Below, in pieces: positions 1 through 9,972 of a DNA stretch of 64,000 nucleotides; positions within the stretch are counted from its first letter, which is position 1; the number at the start of each line of letters is the position of its first letter. The DNA is taken from contig CAZDDX010000009.1 in the NCBI GenBank assembly GCA_964504345.1, positions 4,223 to 68,222 on the forward strand. Reading direction: 5' to 3'. The DNA comes from CAMDTE01 sp964504345 (GTDB taxonomy: Bacteria > Bacteroidota > Bacteroidia > Flavobacteriales > Schleiferiaceae). Below the pieces are notes generated by a model. The model had not been told where the DNA came from, ran no database searches, and saw only the letters and a program-made list of their open reading frames with translations. The position numbers were made by a program, and so were the translations under genes.

Positions 1-340
1 TTGGATAAATACATGAAGAACCCAAAAACATTAGTTTCTTTACCCCATTTTTGTATGCGGCATGAATTACATTATTCTGAATCATTAAATTCTGATAAAT
101 AAAATCTGCTCTGTAAGTATTGTTTGCTACTATACCTCCAACCTTTGCTGCTGCCAAAAAAACGTATTCCGGTTTTTCATTTTCAAAGAATGTCTGAACT
201 TGCTGTTGATCAGTCAAGTCTAATTCTTTAGATCTTCGATATATTAAATTTTTGAATCCTTGATGCTCTAGAGCCCTGACAATCGCAGAACCTACCATTC
301 CTCTATGACCGGCAATATATATTTTTGAGTCTAAGTTCAT
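1..340 (-). CDS. fcl: GDP-L-fucose synthase, 5' part only (runs off left edge)
   Basis: The N-terminal 113 residues are visible; the 3' end lies outside the window. The product converts GDP-4-keto-6-deoxy-D-mannose to GDP-L-fucose (NADPH-dependent epimerase/reductase of the SDR family, cytoplasmic). The nucleotide-binding motif GHRGMVGSA is at residues 11-19, followed by the family-typical LAAAKVGGI at about 62-70 and the active-site segment beginning GSSCIYP at 107-113. The ATG lies two bases after the stop of gmd, whose product is its substrate, so the two genes form a pathway pair in one leftward transcript. A+T-rich like the rest of this cluster. Confidence 0.93.
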   Translation of the reverse strand, partial: MNLDSKIYIAGHRGMVGSAIVRALEHQGFKNLIYRRSKELDLTDQQQVQTFFENEKPEYVFLAAAKVGGIVANNTYRADFIYQNLMIQNNVIHAAYKNGVKKLMFLGSSCIYP

Positions 341-342
341 AA

Positions 343-1455
343 TTACAAATGATAACCCGCGTCAGTAAGTAATTTCCCTCTTTTGGCATGTTCAACATCT
401 GATAAAATCATTTCTTGAACTAACGTCTTTAAAGTATACTTTGGCTTCCAGCCAAGTATGGTCTTAGATTTCGTTGGATCTCCAATTAATACATCAACCT
501 CTGTTGGTCTAAAATACTTAGGATCTACTGCTACAACTTGTTTCCCAATTTCAATTTGAAATTCAGGATTAGAACATTCTACAACAAAACCCTTTTCATT
601 GACTCCCTCTCCTTTGAAATCGATTTTAATGCCTAATTCTTGGAAGGCCATTTGCACAAAGTCTCGGACATAGGTTGTTTCACCCATTGCAATTACATAA
701 TCTTCAGGAGTTTCTTGCTGTAAAATTCGCCACATTGCTTCCACATAATCTTTTGCATGCCCCCAGTCTCTTTGAGCATTTAGATTACCTAAATACAAGC
801 AGTCTTGAAGTCCTAAAGCAATATTAGCCGTGGCCATGGTTATTTTTCTAGTTACAAAGGTTTCCCCTCTTCTTGGAGATTCATGATTAAATAAGATTCC
901 ATTACAAGCAAACATATTATAAGCCTCCCTGTAATTTTTGGTAATCCAAAAACCGTAAATTTTTGCAGCTCCATAGGGCGAACGGGGGTAAAATGTAGAT
1001 TTCTCATCATACAGTCCTTTTTCATTCTTATTCTCCGCCAAACCACCATACAATTCAGAAGTTGAAGCTTGGTAAATTCGTGTTTTGTTTTCTAGCCCTA
1101 GAATACGGATAGCTTCTAGTATGCGTAATGTACCTAAACCATCAACATTAGCAACATACTCTGGTGAATCAAAGGAAACCTTAACATGGCTCATTGCTCC
1201 TAAATTATAAATTTCATCAGGTTGAACTTCTTGGATGATACGAATAATGTTGGTAGAATCTGTCAAATCACCATAGTGCAATTTGAAATTGACATTGTAC
1301 TCGTGTAAATCCTGATAAATATGATCTATTCGTTGAGTATTAAAAGAAGATGCCCTTCTCTTTATGCCATGGACGATATATCCTTTTTCCAACAATAACT
1401 CTGCCAAATAGGATCCATCTTGACCGGTAATTCCTGAAATAAGAGCAACTTTCAT
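343..1455 (-). CDS. gmd: GDP-mannose 4,6-dehydratase
   Basis: 370 residues, full length for the family. It converts GDP-D-mannose to GDP-4-keto-6-deoxy-D-mannose, the first step to GDP-L-fucose. An extended SDR fold is visible: the NAD(P) motif GITGQDGS at 8-15, the Gmd-specific RRASSFNT at 33-40, the catalytic T132/E134 in STSELYG, and Y161-x3-K165 in SPYGAAK. The fcl gene follows after two bases. A 253-base A+T-rich gap separates it from the upstream polymerase gene; no gene is seen in that gap, which may carry an internal promoter. Confidence 0.97.
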   Translation of the reverse strand: MKVALISGITGQDGSYLAELLLEKGYIVHGIKRRASSFNTQRIDHIYQDLHEYNVNFKLHYGDLTDSTNIIRIIQEVQPDEIYNLGAMSHVKVSFDSPEYVANVDGLGTLRILEAIRILGLENKTRIYQASTSELYGGLAENKNEKGLYDEKSTFYPRSPYGAAKIYGFWITKNYREAYNMFACNGILFNHESPRRGETFVTRKITMATANIALGLQDCLYLGNLNAQRDWGHAKDYVEAMWRILQQETPEDYVIAMGETTYVRDFVQMAFQELGIKIDFKGEGVNEKGFVVECSNPEFQIEIGKQVVAVDPKYFRPTEVDVLIGDPTKSKTILGWKPKYTLKTLVQEMILSDVEHAKRGKLLTDAGYHL

Positions 1456-1708
1456 AAATAAATTATTTTAAAATACCTTTTTCTAATTAATGTTTTTAAT
1501 ATACTGATCACTTTGACTTTTATAACGATACTCCTGAAATAATAACTTATCTGTCATATCAAAAATCACATTTATTTTAATTTTACCTCATTAAAACAAC
1601 AATTGTTTCTTATAACATCCGTTTAATTAAAACGATACGTTCGATTACAAAAATAATTGCATTTAATATTCCAAGACTAATTTTGCCTAAGTCGATTTAA
1701 AGTTCCCA

Positions 1709-2857
1709 TTAAGTTTTAACAGAAATGTCTCTAGATGAAACATTATGCAAAACTAAAAAAAGAAAAAATAACATGAATTGACTTTCCGGGGTAATTATTG
1801 CTCCATTTAAAAATAGAATATTCAGAAAGAAAATTATGAATACTATTTGAAATGATAGTTTATTTAAGGCGATCTTTATGTAACGCCAGATTAAATACAA
1901 CAATAACGGAAAGAAAACTCCGAAATAGCCAAAAAGTACAAAAAATGAATTATCTAATTGTTTTTCCGTTTGACCCAACGCCCTACCAAAAATTGTATAC
2001 ACTTTAGTAAATTCATCAACAATTGAATAAATTGGTGCTACAAGTCTTTCGTTTCCACTTGTACCCTCGTTAGATATTTCATCTATTCTTAGGATAGTCA
2101 ATATTTCGGGACCTTCAAAAAAAACAAATCCAATAATGAGCGAAATGATTATGAAATATTTATAATCCCTTAACATATAACCAATGTATAAAATTGTAAA
2201 AAAATAAACAGTCATCGAAAGACTTAGTACAATACCGAAAAAGGTTAGAAATTTCCAAATAATATGCATTCTAAGTGCATTACTACACATAAACAACAAT
2301 AACAGGACTGATCCATAATACGAAGGCTCATGATATACGGAAATAGGCCGAATGTATGAAAGTAGATTTACTGCTTGAAATCGATCAGCTGATTCCGCTG
2401 TACTAATTGAAATGCTATCAAAAATTTTATAATAGTTCGTTGAATTCAAAAACAAAAACTCTAAAACTTGCAATAAAGCAAAACCTACTGATATAAAAGC
2501 ACAAAACTTCACCGTATACTCTAGTGATGTTTCACTCCAATTTGTTGTACTAACTCTCTTAATATTCAAGAAGGTAAAGATGGCGAATGAAAAAAGCGCG
2601 AAAGTTTTAATAAACTCTACAATATCTAAAGCCCAAATCTGATATAATAAGTTAAATAAGAAAAATGAAAAAAATAAAAAGTAAATATAAAGATGTGATC
2701 TTAATAGGGGTTTCGAAACAAGAAAATATAAGTTAAATATAAACGCCAAAGATACCGCAAAGCCCCCAATTTTAAAAATGAATAAACTGAGTGACAATAA
2801 CGTTAAACAAAGCAAGAATGTATCTCGACAAATATTAAGAAATCTATGACTTAACAC
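1709..2857 (-). CDS. Wzy-like O-antigen/polysaccharide polymerase
   Basis: 382 residues made almost entirely of hydrophobic helices, about ten to eleven, with the longest soluble stretches around residues 120-190 and 250-290. Such proteins in polysaccharide clusters usually polymerise repeat units at the periplasmic face of the inner membrane. Sequence conservation in this group is poor, so the call rests on topology and on the Wzx flippase and glycosyltransferases in the same transcript. The start overlaps the 3' end of the upstream glycosyltransferase by 14 bases, which implies translational coupling. No gene symbol is justified. Confidence 0.75.
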   Translation of the reverse strand: MLSHRFLNICRDTFLLCLTLLSLSLFIFKIGGFAVSLAFIFNLYFLVSKPLLRSHLYIYFLFFSFFLFNLLYQIWALDIVEFIKTFALFSFAIFTFLNIKRVSTTNWSETSLEYTVKFCAFISVGFALLQVLEFLFLNSTNYYKIFDSISISTAESADRFQAVNLLSYIRPISVYHEPSYYGSVLLLLFMCSNALRMHIIWKFLTFFGIVLSLSMTVYFFTILYIGYMLRDYKYFIIISLIIGFVFFEGPEILTILRIDEISNEGTSGNERLVAPIYSIVDEFTKVYTIFGRALGQTEKQLDNSFFVLFGYFGVFFPLLLYLIWRYIKIALNKLSFQIVFIIFFLNILFLNGAIITPESQFMLFFLFLVLHNVSSRDISVKT

Positions 2858-3629
2858 GCAATTTCATTTTATAATAATTAGAAGAAAATAATTTTGGTAA
2901 AAATCTAAAATATACAAGTCCTATCAAAAAAATATTTCTACTATATCCCAAAATATCTATGATTTCTCCCGAAATCTTCTTGTAGGATGCCAAACCTTGA
3001 CTACTTACCCCACCATATGACATGATGGTTCGCACCTCAGACGAATATTTATATTCTAAGCGATTCCTCAACAGTATCCTAACTAAATACTCATAATCTG
3101 CTGCAATTTTGTAATCTAGTGAATAACCCCCATAAGAATTAAATATATCTTTTCGTATCACAACCCCTTGATGTGGTGGCATAAATCCCAAGCGCAAATG
3201 AAAAGGTTTCCAAAATTTCGCAGAATAATATCTCACTAATTGACCCCTGGTATCTTTATAAAGGACATCAGAAATACTTATTGGACAATCAATATTCTGA
3301 TGGACCTCAACAATGTTTGTAATCGTGGAAGTTGAATAAAAAACGTCATTTGAATTCAATAAAACTATATAATCACCATTTGCGAGTGCAATACCCTTAT
3401 TGATTGCGTCGTAAATTCCCCTATCTCTCTCCGATACAACTATGTCAATATTAGCCCGATATTTGTTAACTATTTTCATAGTTAAATCTGAAGACATGCC
3501 ATCAATGATTATATACTCAATCTTCTTATAATCCTGGCTAATGACTGACTGGATCGTGGCCTCTATTGAAACTTCAGAATTAAAACAAACTGTTATTACG
3601 GATATGGTTATCATAAATATTAAATTCAC
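2844..3629 (-). CDS. Glycosyltransferase family 2 (WcaA-like)
   Basis: 261 residues, GT-A fold. N-terminal ISVITVCFNS is followed by IIIDGMSSD (about 42-50), the WcaA-like block DRGIYDAINKGIALANGDY, and LNSND near residue 93, where the family has a metal-binding acidic motif. PPHQGVVIRK and ADYEYL follow, as in family members. It presumably adds one sugar to the lipid-linked repeat unit at the cytoplasmic membrane face; donor and acceptor cannot be read from sequence. The ATG six codons in (MITISVITV, base 3614) fits the family N terminus better than the first ATG. Confidence 0.88.
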   Translation of the reverse strand: MNLIFMITISVITVCFNSEVSIEATIQSVISQDYKKIEYIIIDGMSSDLTMKIVNKYRANIDIVVSERDRGIYDAINKGIALANGDYIVLLNSNDVFYSTSTITNIVEVHQNIDCPISISDVLYKDTRGQLVRYYSAKFWKPFHLRLGFMPPHQGVVIRKDIFNSYGGYSLDYKIAADYEYLVRILLRNRLEYKYSSEVRTIMSYGGVSSQGLASYKKISGEIIDILGYSRNIFLIGLVYFRFLPKLFSSNYYKMKLRVKS

Positions 3630-3693
3630 TCAAGCAAAAGGATCTTTCAAAAGGCGTAAACTCTTGATAACACAAGAAATATGAAAGGGAAAG

Positions 3694-4476
3694 TTACTTA
3701 ATAACAGTTAACACTTTAAATCGAAACTCTTGCATTCCAAAATTTTCCATGAACTTGATATCAACAAGACGATTTTTATGCTTGAATTTGTAATGAAACA
3801 AGTTAAAATCACAAATCAATTTTTCAAAGTCATTCAAAGTAATTTTTTTAAAAGAATCAGTTATCAGTAATCTTGGGTATATAATTGATGACGTCCTAAA
3901 TGGGATCTCCATTAGTTGCCGACCAATTTCAACATCATCAATAAGATAATTAGAACGCTTCGAATACTTCAAATGTCTACACAAATCAACTCCAATAAAG
4001 AACCCCGATCCACTAAAAAAATCTATCTCAGGCCCAAAATTTATTTTTTTAAAAAAAACATGCAGTAATTTATTTCCATAAAATAACTCACTTATTAAAT
4101 TTGCTTTCCCTGCATATCCATGATATGATTGGCTTGTAAAATCACAGCCTGATATGTAATCAATAAATTTTTTAATGTCAATATAAGACGATAAATTTGT
4201 TCTGTAAAAAAGTTTGATATCTGGATATTTTTCCCTGACTAACTTCTGAGCTGAAAAAAATTTCTTGTATGAATTCTTTATTGAATCGTCTTCAATAACC
4301 CGAATCTCTCTATCACTCCAAATAACATTTTCACTGTGTCCACCACTATAAAAAAAAACTCTTATATCGTTCCGAACCGCCTCTTTGTACCATCCATTTT
4401 CTATCGCGTCTTTAAATCCCTGGTATTTTGAAGACTTTGTGGACAAAATTAAAATGCAAAGTTCATTTATTTCCAC
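3694..4476 (-). CDS. Putative glycosyltransferase of uncertain family
   Basis: 260 residues, no membrane segment. A short Rossmann-like start (LCILILSTKSSKYQGFKDAI) is followed by YRTNLSSYIDIKKFIDYI near the middle. Later come GSGFFIGVDL and LIDDVEIGRQL, which resemble the acceptor-site and D-D-V-x-I-G motifs of GT31/Fringe-type enzymes; the family assignment is an inference. It overlaps the downstream end of the preceding gene by 14 bases and sits between glycosyltransferase genes, so a sugar-transfer role is likely. Donor and linkage are unknown. The gene is very A+T-rich, like its neighbours. Confidence 0.6.
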   Translation of the reverse strand: MEINELCILILSTKSSKYQGFKDAIENGWYKEAVRNDIRVFFYSGGHSENVIWSDREIRVIEDDSIKNSYKKFFSAQKLVREKYPDIKLFYRTNLSSYIDIKKFIDYISGCDFTSQSYHGYAGKANLISELFYGNKLLHVFFKKINFGPEIDFFSGSGFFIGVDLCRHLKYSKRSNYLIDDVEIGRQLMEIPFRTSSIIYPRLLITDSFKKITLNDFEKLICDFNLFHYKFKHKNRLVDIKFMENFGMQEFRFKVLTVIK

Positions 4477-5263
4477 TTAGAAACTTCTTTATTGAATTTA
4501 AAATAATAAGACAACTAATAAAAAATAACATTAATCTTGTACTGTATTTGAATAATTTCAAAATTTTTGGAGATGATAAAGTTACAAATTGATTGTCATG
4601 CCAATGGGCTTCTAAGAAATTGCTTTTGCTGTAACCCCCAATAAAATTTTTATGCCTGTAATCTGTTTTAATATAATTTTCTCCTTTAAAACACAAAAAG
4701 TTGGTAAAAACTAATAGTTCTCTCTGAAATCTCGGATACACAAATTCCGCTAAATAAATTTGATCATAAAAGTGACTATTTCTTGAATACATATTATCTG
4801 CAGAGTTTAAAATCTCACGCAACAATAAAGCACCCTCTTTTCTTACACCAAATGTGCCAGCCATTATTGGAAAAAGATGTAATCGAGAATCCCGAATTAC
4901 GTTAGCGCAATAATCTGTTTCCAACCAAATTTTGACAAAATCAATTTCACGAAGGGTTATTAAAGAATCCGCATCACGAAAAAGATAAACATCTGCACTA
5001 TTTTTAAACACATTATGATACCTCCACATTTTTGGTGGCACTTCTAATAACTCCGGATAATCATCAATAGATTGAATCTTTAATGGAAGATCTTTAAAAA
5101 AAGATATGTCCACGGATTTGTCAACAAACACAACAATTTCGAAATCGAGTTCTTCACAGAGCCCTTCACTCCTCCAGTTATTGAAAACTTGCAGTTGTTC
5201 TCGTATCGGTAAATAATAAATACTATTCTTACCATACAATGAGTAGGAAACACTAATTAACAT
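4463..5263 (-). CDS. Putative glycosyltransferase with DxD motif and C-terminal membrane anchor
   Basis: 266 residues. The N-terminal half is GT-A-like, ending in the segment VYLFRDADS, in which D97-A98-D99 is a plausible metal-binding DxD. PKMWRYHNV precedes it, and GTFGVRK, HFYDQIYL and EAHWHD follow. A hydrophobic helix near residues 240-260 with a basic tail (KKFLSGNK) probably anchors the enzyme to the inner membrane. The stop of the upstream GT4 gene directly abuts the ATG. The family is not recognised with certainty and the sugar specificity is unknown. Confidence 0.65.
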   Translation of the reverse strand: MLISVSYSLYGKNSIYYLPIREQLQVFNNWRSEGLCEELDFEIVVFVDKSVDISFFKDLPLKIQSIDDYPELLEVPPKMWRYHNVFKNSADVYLFRDADSLITLREIDFVKIWLETDYCANVIRDSRLHLFPIMAGTFGVRKEGALLLREILNSADNMYSRNSHFYDQIYLAEFVYPRFQRELLVFTNFLCFKGENYIKTDYRHKNFIGGYSKSNFLEAHWHDNQFVTLSSPKILKLFKYSTRLMLFFISCLIILNSIKKFLSGNK

Positions 5264-6505
5264 TTAACAGTTTATTATTCTATTATATTCGTTTTTTAGT
5301 AATTCTCCTACAGCCATTAAACTATATTTTTCCTCAACCATTTTCCTTGCATTTTCAGAGTAAAAGCCACGTAAAGAGGAACTAACTAACAAACTCTCAA
5401 TTTTTTTACCCAGATCAACTTCAGAAAAACTCTGTGCTAACAAACCATTAATGTCATTACTAATAATTTCAGAGGGTCCACTAGAATCGAAAGCAACTAC
5501 CGGGGTACCGCAAGACAATGACTCTAGAGTCACTTGACTAAATGATTCAAAACGTGATGGGACGACCGTCATATATGCGATATTGTAAATTTTTATTAGA
5601 TCCGTTGCCTCATTTAACGAACCCAAATGTATGATTTCAAAACCCAATTCCTCTTGATAATAGGGCATATTACCACCAACTGTAACTAAACAAAAATTAC
5701 TGTGTTTTTTAACTTTAGTCAAGGCTTTAACAAGTAAATCCAGACCTTTATTTCTGTCACTTAAATCATTTGCCACTATTAGGACAACTTTCTTATTTTC
5801 AGGTAATCTCCGGTGCCATTCCCTATCGTCGATGGAATAGTCCTTTTGCTTGTAAACATTAATGTCAATCGGATTTGGGACCACTGCTATTTGATAGATG
5901 TATCTTCCCAATTCGGAATTTCTAATTTTTGCAGCCATCGCTTGAGAAGGAGCTATTGCAAATATCTTTACTCTTTGGAAGAGCTTCTTCTTTTCATTAA
6001 AGTTTTTTAACTGGAAATCATAAAAAATACTTCTTGCTGGACAATTTCTACATTCTGTAATGTACTTGTCACACTCGATAGGTACATGACAACCACCAGT
6101 TAAAAAATAATAATCATGAAAGGTAATAACAAGTTTATCCAACTTCAATTTCATCAGAAAATCAGTGGAAATAAAACCATGACCAACCCAATGAAGATGA
6201 ACTAAATCGAAGTTATTGATGATACCTTTATGTTGATTAGCTAGAAATCTAGATCCAAGATTTAAATTTCTTGAAAAGAACTTATCACTTTTTTGATATA
6301 GACATCTTGTAATGAAGAGATCAATCAAAAAATTCAAGGAAAATAACCACCGATTGAAAATTGAAATTTTCAACGGCAAACCTTCCTTAACTAAAGACCG
6401 AAAAGTTAAACTATGGACTGCAACGCCAACTTCCGACAACGCACTAGCGGTTCTTAGAAGTGCTGAACTTGTGTTGCTCCTGAAATTTACAAAAAGTATC
6501 CGCAT
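5264..6505 (-). CDS. Glycosyltransferase family 4 (WcaC-like, GT-B fold)
   Basis: 413 residues. The acceptor-binding half includes LVHLHWVGHGF and the cysteine cluster C139, C145, C152, C155 (GGCHVPIEC...CRNCPA) typical of WcaC/TuaC-like retaining transferases. The donor half holds VVPNPID, DRNKGLDLLV and the E-x7-E motif (E320, E328) in RFESFSQVTLE. It transfers an unidentified sugar from a nucleotide donor to the growing polysaccharide unit. Its ATG shares a base with the stop of the upstream gene (TAATG), so translation is coupled. Confidence 0.92.
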   Translation of the reverse strand: MRILFVNFRSNTSSALLRTASALSEVGVAVHSLTFRSLVKEGLPLKISIFNRWLFSLNFLIDLFITRCLYQKSDKFFSRNLNLGSRFLANQHKGIINNFDLVHLHWVGHGFISTDFLMKLKLDKLVITFHDYYFLTGGCHVPIECDKYITECRNCPARSIFYDFQLKNFNEKKKLFQRVKIFAIAPSQAMAAKIRNSELGRYIYQIAVVPNPIDINVYKQKDYSIDDREWHRRLPENKKVVLIVANDLSDRNKGLDLLVKALTKVKKHSNFCLVTVGGNMPYYQEELGFEIIHLGSLNEATDLIKIYNIAYMTVVPSRFESFSQVTLESLSCGTPVVAFDSSGPSEIISNDINGLLAQSFSEVDLGKKIESLLVSSSLRGFYSENARKMVEEKYSLMAVGELLKNEYNRIINC

Positions 6506-7284
6506 TAAAATCTTTTGATCATTTTTGTGGTATTGTAAAACAATTGGAACACAAAAACACTTAGAATAATTAAAAATGATGAAATCAGTTTAATAACAAG
6601 CGACACTCTACTTTTAAAGATCAAACCTATGGATTCTTTTAAAAGAAGAAACGGCCTCTCCGTCGATATACCACCTAAACTTAGCACCGCCAAATCTTTA
6701 TTAATCACTTCAAAATAAAAATTATTCTCAACAGCTGTGACAATGCTTTTAAAATCAGAGCATATTCTTAAAGTTTCATCGTAGTTATTCTTTAATAAAA
6801 ACTTTGTTTTATAAATGATTCCTTGATGAACTGTTGGCATTCGTAATCTCCATTTATTTAAAACGCGTGACTTAACCTTATAATTAAAACTAGAACTCTG
6901 CAACTGAACATTAAAAGCAATACCAGCAGATCTAGTAAGCTGAAAACTAGACCCTAGCACTTTAAAAAGCATTATAAAATCTATATTCTCTGCTAACAGG
7001 TCTCCACAATTAATAAACACACAGAATTCACCAGAGGCAAATCGAAGTCCCTTATTCATTGCATTATAGATACCGTTGTCCTGTTCGGCGATAAAAACGG
7101 TTCTTACATGAGGTGATTTTTCATAACTTCTACAATATTCAATTGTCCCGTCATTAGACATTCCGTCAATAATAATATGCTCAAAATTCTGTCTATAAAT
7201 TAAAGGAATCTGAGCAAATGAATCTAAAGTTGATCTTAGACCTTTTATATTATTAAGCGAAACAGTAATAATTGATAATCTCAT
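6505..7284 (-). CDS. Glycosyltransferase family 2 with C-terminal membrane helix
   Basis: 259 residues and a distant paralogue of the GT2 at 2844-3629. It shows LSIITVSLNN at the start, HIIIDGMSNDGTIEY, DNGIYNAMNKGLRFASGEF, then FINCGDLL in place of the usual acidic metal motif, and VHQGIIYK. The C terminus (about 220-250) is hydrophobic and likely membrane-embedded. This is the first gene of the glycosyltransferase run after a 321-base gap, so a promoter should lie in that gap. Specificity is unknown. Confidence 0.87.
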   Translation of the reverse strand: MRLSIITVSLNNIKGLRSTLDSFAQIPLIYRQNFEHIIIDGMSNDGTIEYCRSYEKSPHVRTVFIAEQDNGIYNAMNKGLRFASGEFCVFINCGDLLAENIDFIMLFKVLGSSFQLTRSAGIAFNVQLQSSSFNYKVKSRVLNKWRLRMPTVHQGIIYKTKFLLKNNYDETLRICSDFKSIVTAVENNFYFEVINKDLAVLSLGGISTERPFLLLKESIGLIFKSRVSLVIKLISSFLIILSVFVFQLFYNTTKMIKRF

Positions 7285-7605
7285 TTAACTATTCAAAACG
7301 ATGATTTTCCCATTAACTAAAGAAGTTGCTACATGTGCCAAGAATACAAACAGCAATTTCATCTCAGACTACTTGTGCATACAAACACAAAATAATATCT
7401 AATTTTCTAATGTCTACAGGCATAATATGGACAACCAAAAAAATGGAAACAAGCTGATAAATAGTTTCTGTTTTTGACTAACAAATAAATATATTTAAGG
7501 AAACCTATGCAGAGATTTTTCAATAAATGACGCACTATATTCATACTAAAATTACAGCAGAGAACATCACAAATAAATAGTGTTTCAATTTAAAAATATA
7601 AAATT
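7285..7605. other. A+T-rich intergenic stretch inside the polysaccharide cluster
   Basis: No credible reading frame, tRNA or strong hairpin is seen. The stretch separates the flippase/pyruvyltransferase/methyltransferase group from the glycosyltransferase group on the same strand. It probably holds the promoter for the GT genes, but no clean TAnnTTTG box stands out. Confidence 0.5.
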
Positions 7606-9006
7606 TTATGTTTTGTACTTGTCATTGATAAAGGGAAACTTGAAAAACAAATATTTATTCAAGAGGTAAAATATTCCTGACAATACCAAATAAAAAAATA
7701 TGTTAAAAATATTGCTACTAATGTGTAGAAAACTAAATGCTAAAGTTCCTAAATATTTAATCATGATAATATTTAAAAACAGAAGGATTACAGCATAGAT
7801 ATCCAAAATACTAATAAAATTGAAATACTTTCTTAATAAATAATTGTTCAAGAAGACTATGGCTAATCTTGAAATAATTATTAAAACAAGAAAAAAATTG
7901 AAATCATAGTAAACAAAAAAACAAGGCAAAAGCATCAAAATAAACTTGATCACATTAATATTGAAATTAGTCTTAACTCCTAATCTAGAAAAACACAGGT
8001 TTGTAAATAGTTTTTCGATTGGAAGAAAAAAAGATGCAAGCACAAGATATTGGAAAGTAAAACTAGCGTTAATCCAATTCTCACCAAATATCAAAGAAAA
8101 CATGTAAAATGATGAACAATACATGAAGGATGAAGCCAAAATCATTAATAAAAATAAATTCAACCTTATTGTTGAAAATTGATTTAACGTCTCACGAATT
8201 CTTTCAGAATTTTTGAAAGTTTTAACATAATTTTTTTCTAATACGTTAGAGATATTTAATGCAAATGTCTTTGACAAAGAATCACCTCGCGAATAAAAAG
8301 CTAAATTTGTTGAACTAAAAATAGCTAACAAGTAGGTAAATAAAGTATTCAGAAATCCGTCGAAAAAAAAACTCACAAAGGTAGTTGAGTTTCTCCGTAA
8401 ATGAAAATATAACACAGCCAATTTAAATTTCCATTGCAACCTCAATCTCACAAAAATTAAAAGAAGGAAAAATTGACTTACGGAAATCGATAGAACCATG
8501 ATTATGTAAGACCATAACCCGAAACCAGAGTACAAACTTAATAGTGCAGAAATCGATCCAAAAATTGATGATGCAATAAATATTTTACCCCTCAACAAAA
8601 CATTATTCTCATGCAGTAATTTTACTGAAAATATTTGTGCTATAGCATCAAATAATAAACTCAAGCCCATCACAATTAACATTCGACGTAAATCATGCAC
8701 ATTAAAGTATCTCTCGAAGAAATTCGAACACAATACAATGATTAAATACAAAACAGAAGCGAGAATTGTATTAAATACCAGGTAGGTTGAGTACACTATA
8801 GGCGTAATAAAATGCTTAGCTAATATAGATTTCTCAATACTTATATTAATCAATAAATTAGGCACTGTAAAAATTAAACCAATTATTGCTAAATATCCGT
8901 ACTCTTGTACAGTTAGCAATCTTGTCATTGATAATGATACTATTAACGCAAATATTTGTAAAACAAACTGTTGAATAAATGGGATATGACTTTCTTTAAT
9001 TCTCAA
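7606..9006 (-). CDS. Wzx-type polysaccharide flippase (MOP/MATE superfamily)
   Basis: 466 residues with about 12-14 hydrophobic helices over the full length and few charged residues between them. The N terminus has the family-like pattern QQFVLQIFALIVSLSMTRLL...EYGYLAIIGL. Flippases of the Polysacc_synt/MOP group move undecaprenyl-linked repeat units across the inner membrane before Wzy polymerises them. It lies upstream of the glycosyltransferases and polymerase on the same strand, completing a Wzx/Wzy-type pathway. The call is by topology plus context. Confidence 0.88.
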   Translation of the reverse strand: MRIKESHIPFIQQFVLQIFALIVSLSMTRLLTVQEYGYLAIIGLIFTVPNLLINISIEKSILAKHFITPIVYSTYLVFNTILASVLYLIIVLCSNFFERYFNVHDLRRMLIVMGLSLLFDAIAQIFSVKLLHENNVLLRGKIFIASSIFGSISALLSLYSGFGLWSYIIMVLSISVSQFFLLLIFVRLRLQWKFKLAVLYFHLRRNSTTFVSFFFDGFLNTLFTYLLAIFSSTNLAFYSRGDSLSKTFALNISNVLEKNYVKTFKNSERIRETLNQFSTIRLNLFLLMILASSFMYCSSFYMFSLIFGENWINASFTFQYLVLASFFLPIEKLFTNLCFSRLGVKTNFNINVIKFILMLLPCFFVYYDFNFFLVLIIISRLAIVFLNNYLLRKYFNFISILDIYAVILLFLNIIMIKYLGTLAFSFLHISSNIFNIFFYLVLSGIFYLLNKYLFFKFPFINDKYKT

Positions 9007-9057
9007 TTTAAACAGGTTTGAAAAATAATATTAAATGCTCAAAAATCAATTTTCCAT

Positions 9058-9972
9058 CTATTGAATAGATGACGAAATAGATTTGTGTAATTGAATTTTG
9101 ATTTGCTCTAAATTAATTAAAGAAGGCAAGGTGAAATTTTCTAATAGATTTATTTTACTTAATTCTAAAATCTCATCAATCGGATATAATATGCAATCGG
9201 TCCGATTAGATGCGGTTGAAAAATAATCATAAAATTTAAAATCACTAACTTTTGCATTTTGAATTCTAACAGGAATACATTTTATACTAAATGAATCACA
9301 AAAAATAACACCATGAAGGGCGGAAGTGATTATTAACTCATAGGAAGTCAATAATAGAAAAAAATCTGAAAATAAAATATCTTGACCCATATTAAAAATA
9401 TCAATATCATTATTATTACAAAATTTGTTTTGATCTTCATTTAATTTGTCATCATGATGTAAAATCAACAGAACTCTATTTCTAACTAAACTAGATTTTG
9501 GATAATAATCTGAAACTAACAATCCAGGATCACTAATAACCTTAATGCTATTTAAATCCAATCCAAATTTATCAGCCAAAAGCCGCGCACTTAAATAACC
9601 TCTTAGAAACTTAATTTGAGGTAAACATTTCAATGAATCAACATCACATTTATTGTTAAATCCCGAACCAAGAACAACTGTATTCTTTTTTGCATATCGA
9701 AGTATAGATCCAATAAAAAAATAGTTTTTAAAAAAATACAATTCCAAATAGGTAGATTTGTGGACATTTCGCTTAATAATTTTTGAAAATAATTCATAAT
9801 TAATATTGTCTCCAATATTTTTAGTACTTCTATCACGAGCAGCGAAAATTCTTGGCTTGGGTGGGTGATTTATTTTAAATTCGAAAATATCAAACAATAA
9901 GAATTTTAAAAGATTTATTAATTTAACCCACATAACTTTTAAACTCACAACTTTATGACTTGCCATTCCCAA
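9058..9972 (-). CDS. Polysaccharide pyruvyl transferase family protein
   Basis: 304 residues. Features resemble the PF04230 pyruvyl transferase family: FAARDRSTKNIGDNINYELF near the N terminus, a VVLGSGF segment, the FLRGYLSARLL region (usually R-D-x-x-S), and SDPGLL. The late part has TSALHGVIFCDSFSIKCIPVR, where S/T-x-x-H-G is the hallmark C-terminal motif. Such enzymes attach ketal pyruvate from phosphoenolpyruvate to a polymer sugar, adding negative charge. The N terminus overlaps the upstream methyltransferase; the ATG three codons in (base 9963) is an equally good start and still overlaps. Confidence 0.82.
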   Translation of the reverse strand: MGMASHKVVSLKVMWVKLINLLKFLLFDIFEFKINHPPKPRIFAARDRSTKNIGDNINYELFSKIIKRNVHKSTYLELYFFKNYFFIGSILRYAKKNTVVLGSGFNNKCDVDSLKCLPQIKFLRGYLSARLLADKFGLDLNSIKVISDPGLLVSDYYPKSSLVRNRVLLILHHDDKLNEDQNKFCNNNDIDIFNMGQDILFSDFFLLLTSYELIITSALHGVIFCDSFSIKCIPVRIQNAKVSDFKFYDYFSTASNRTDCILYPIDEILELSKINLLENFTLPSLINLEQIKIQLHKSISSSIQ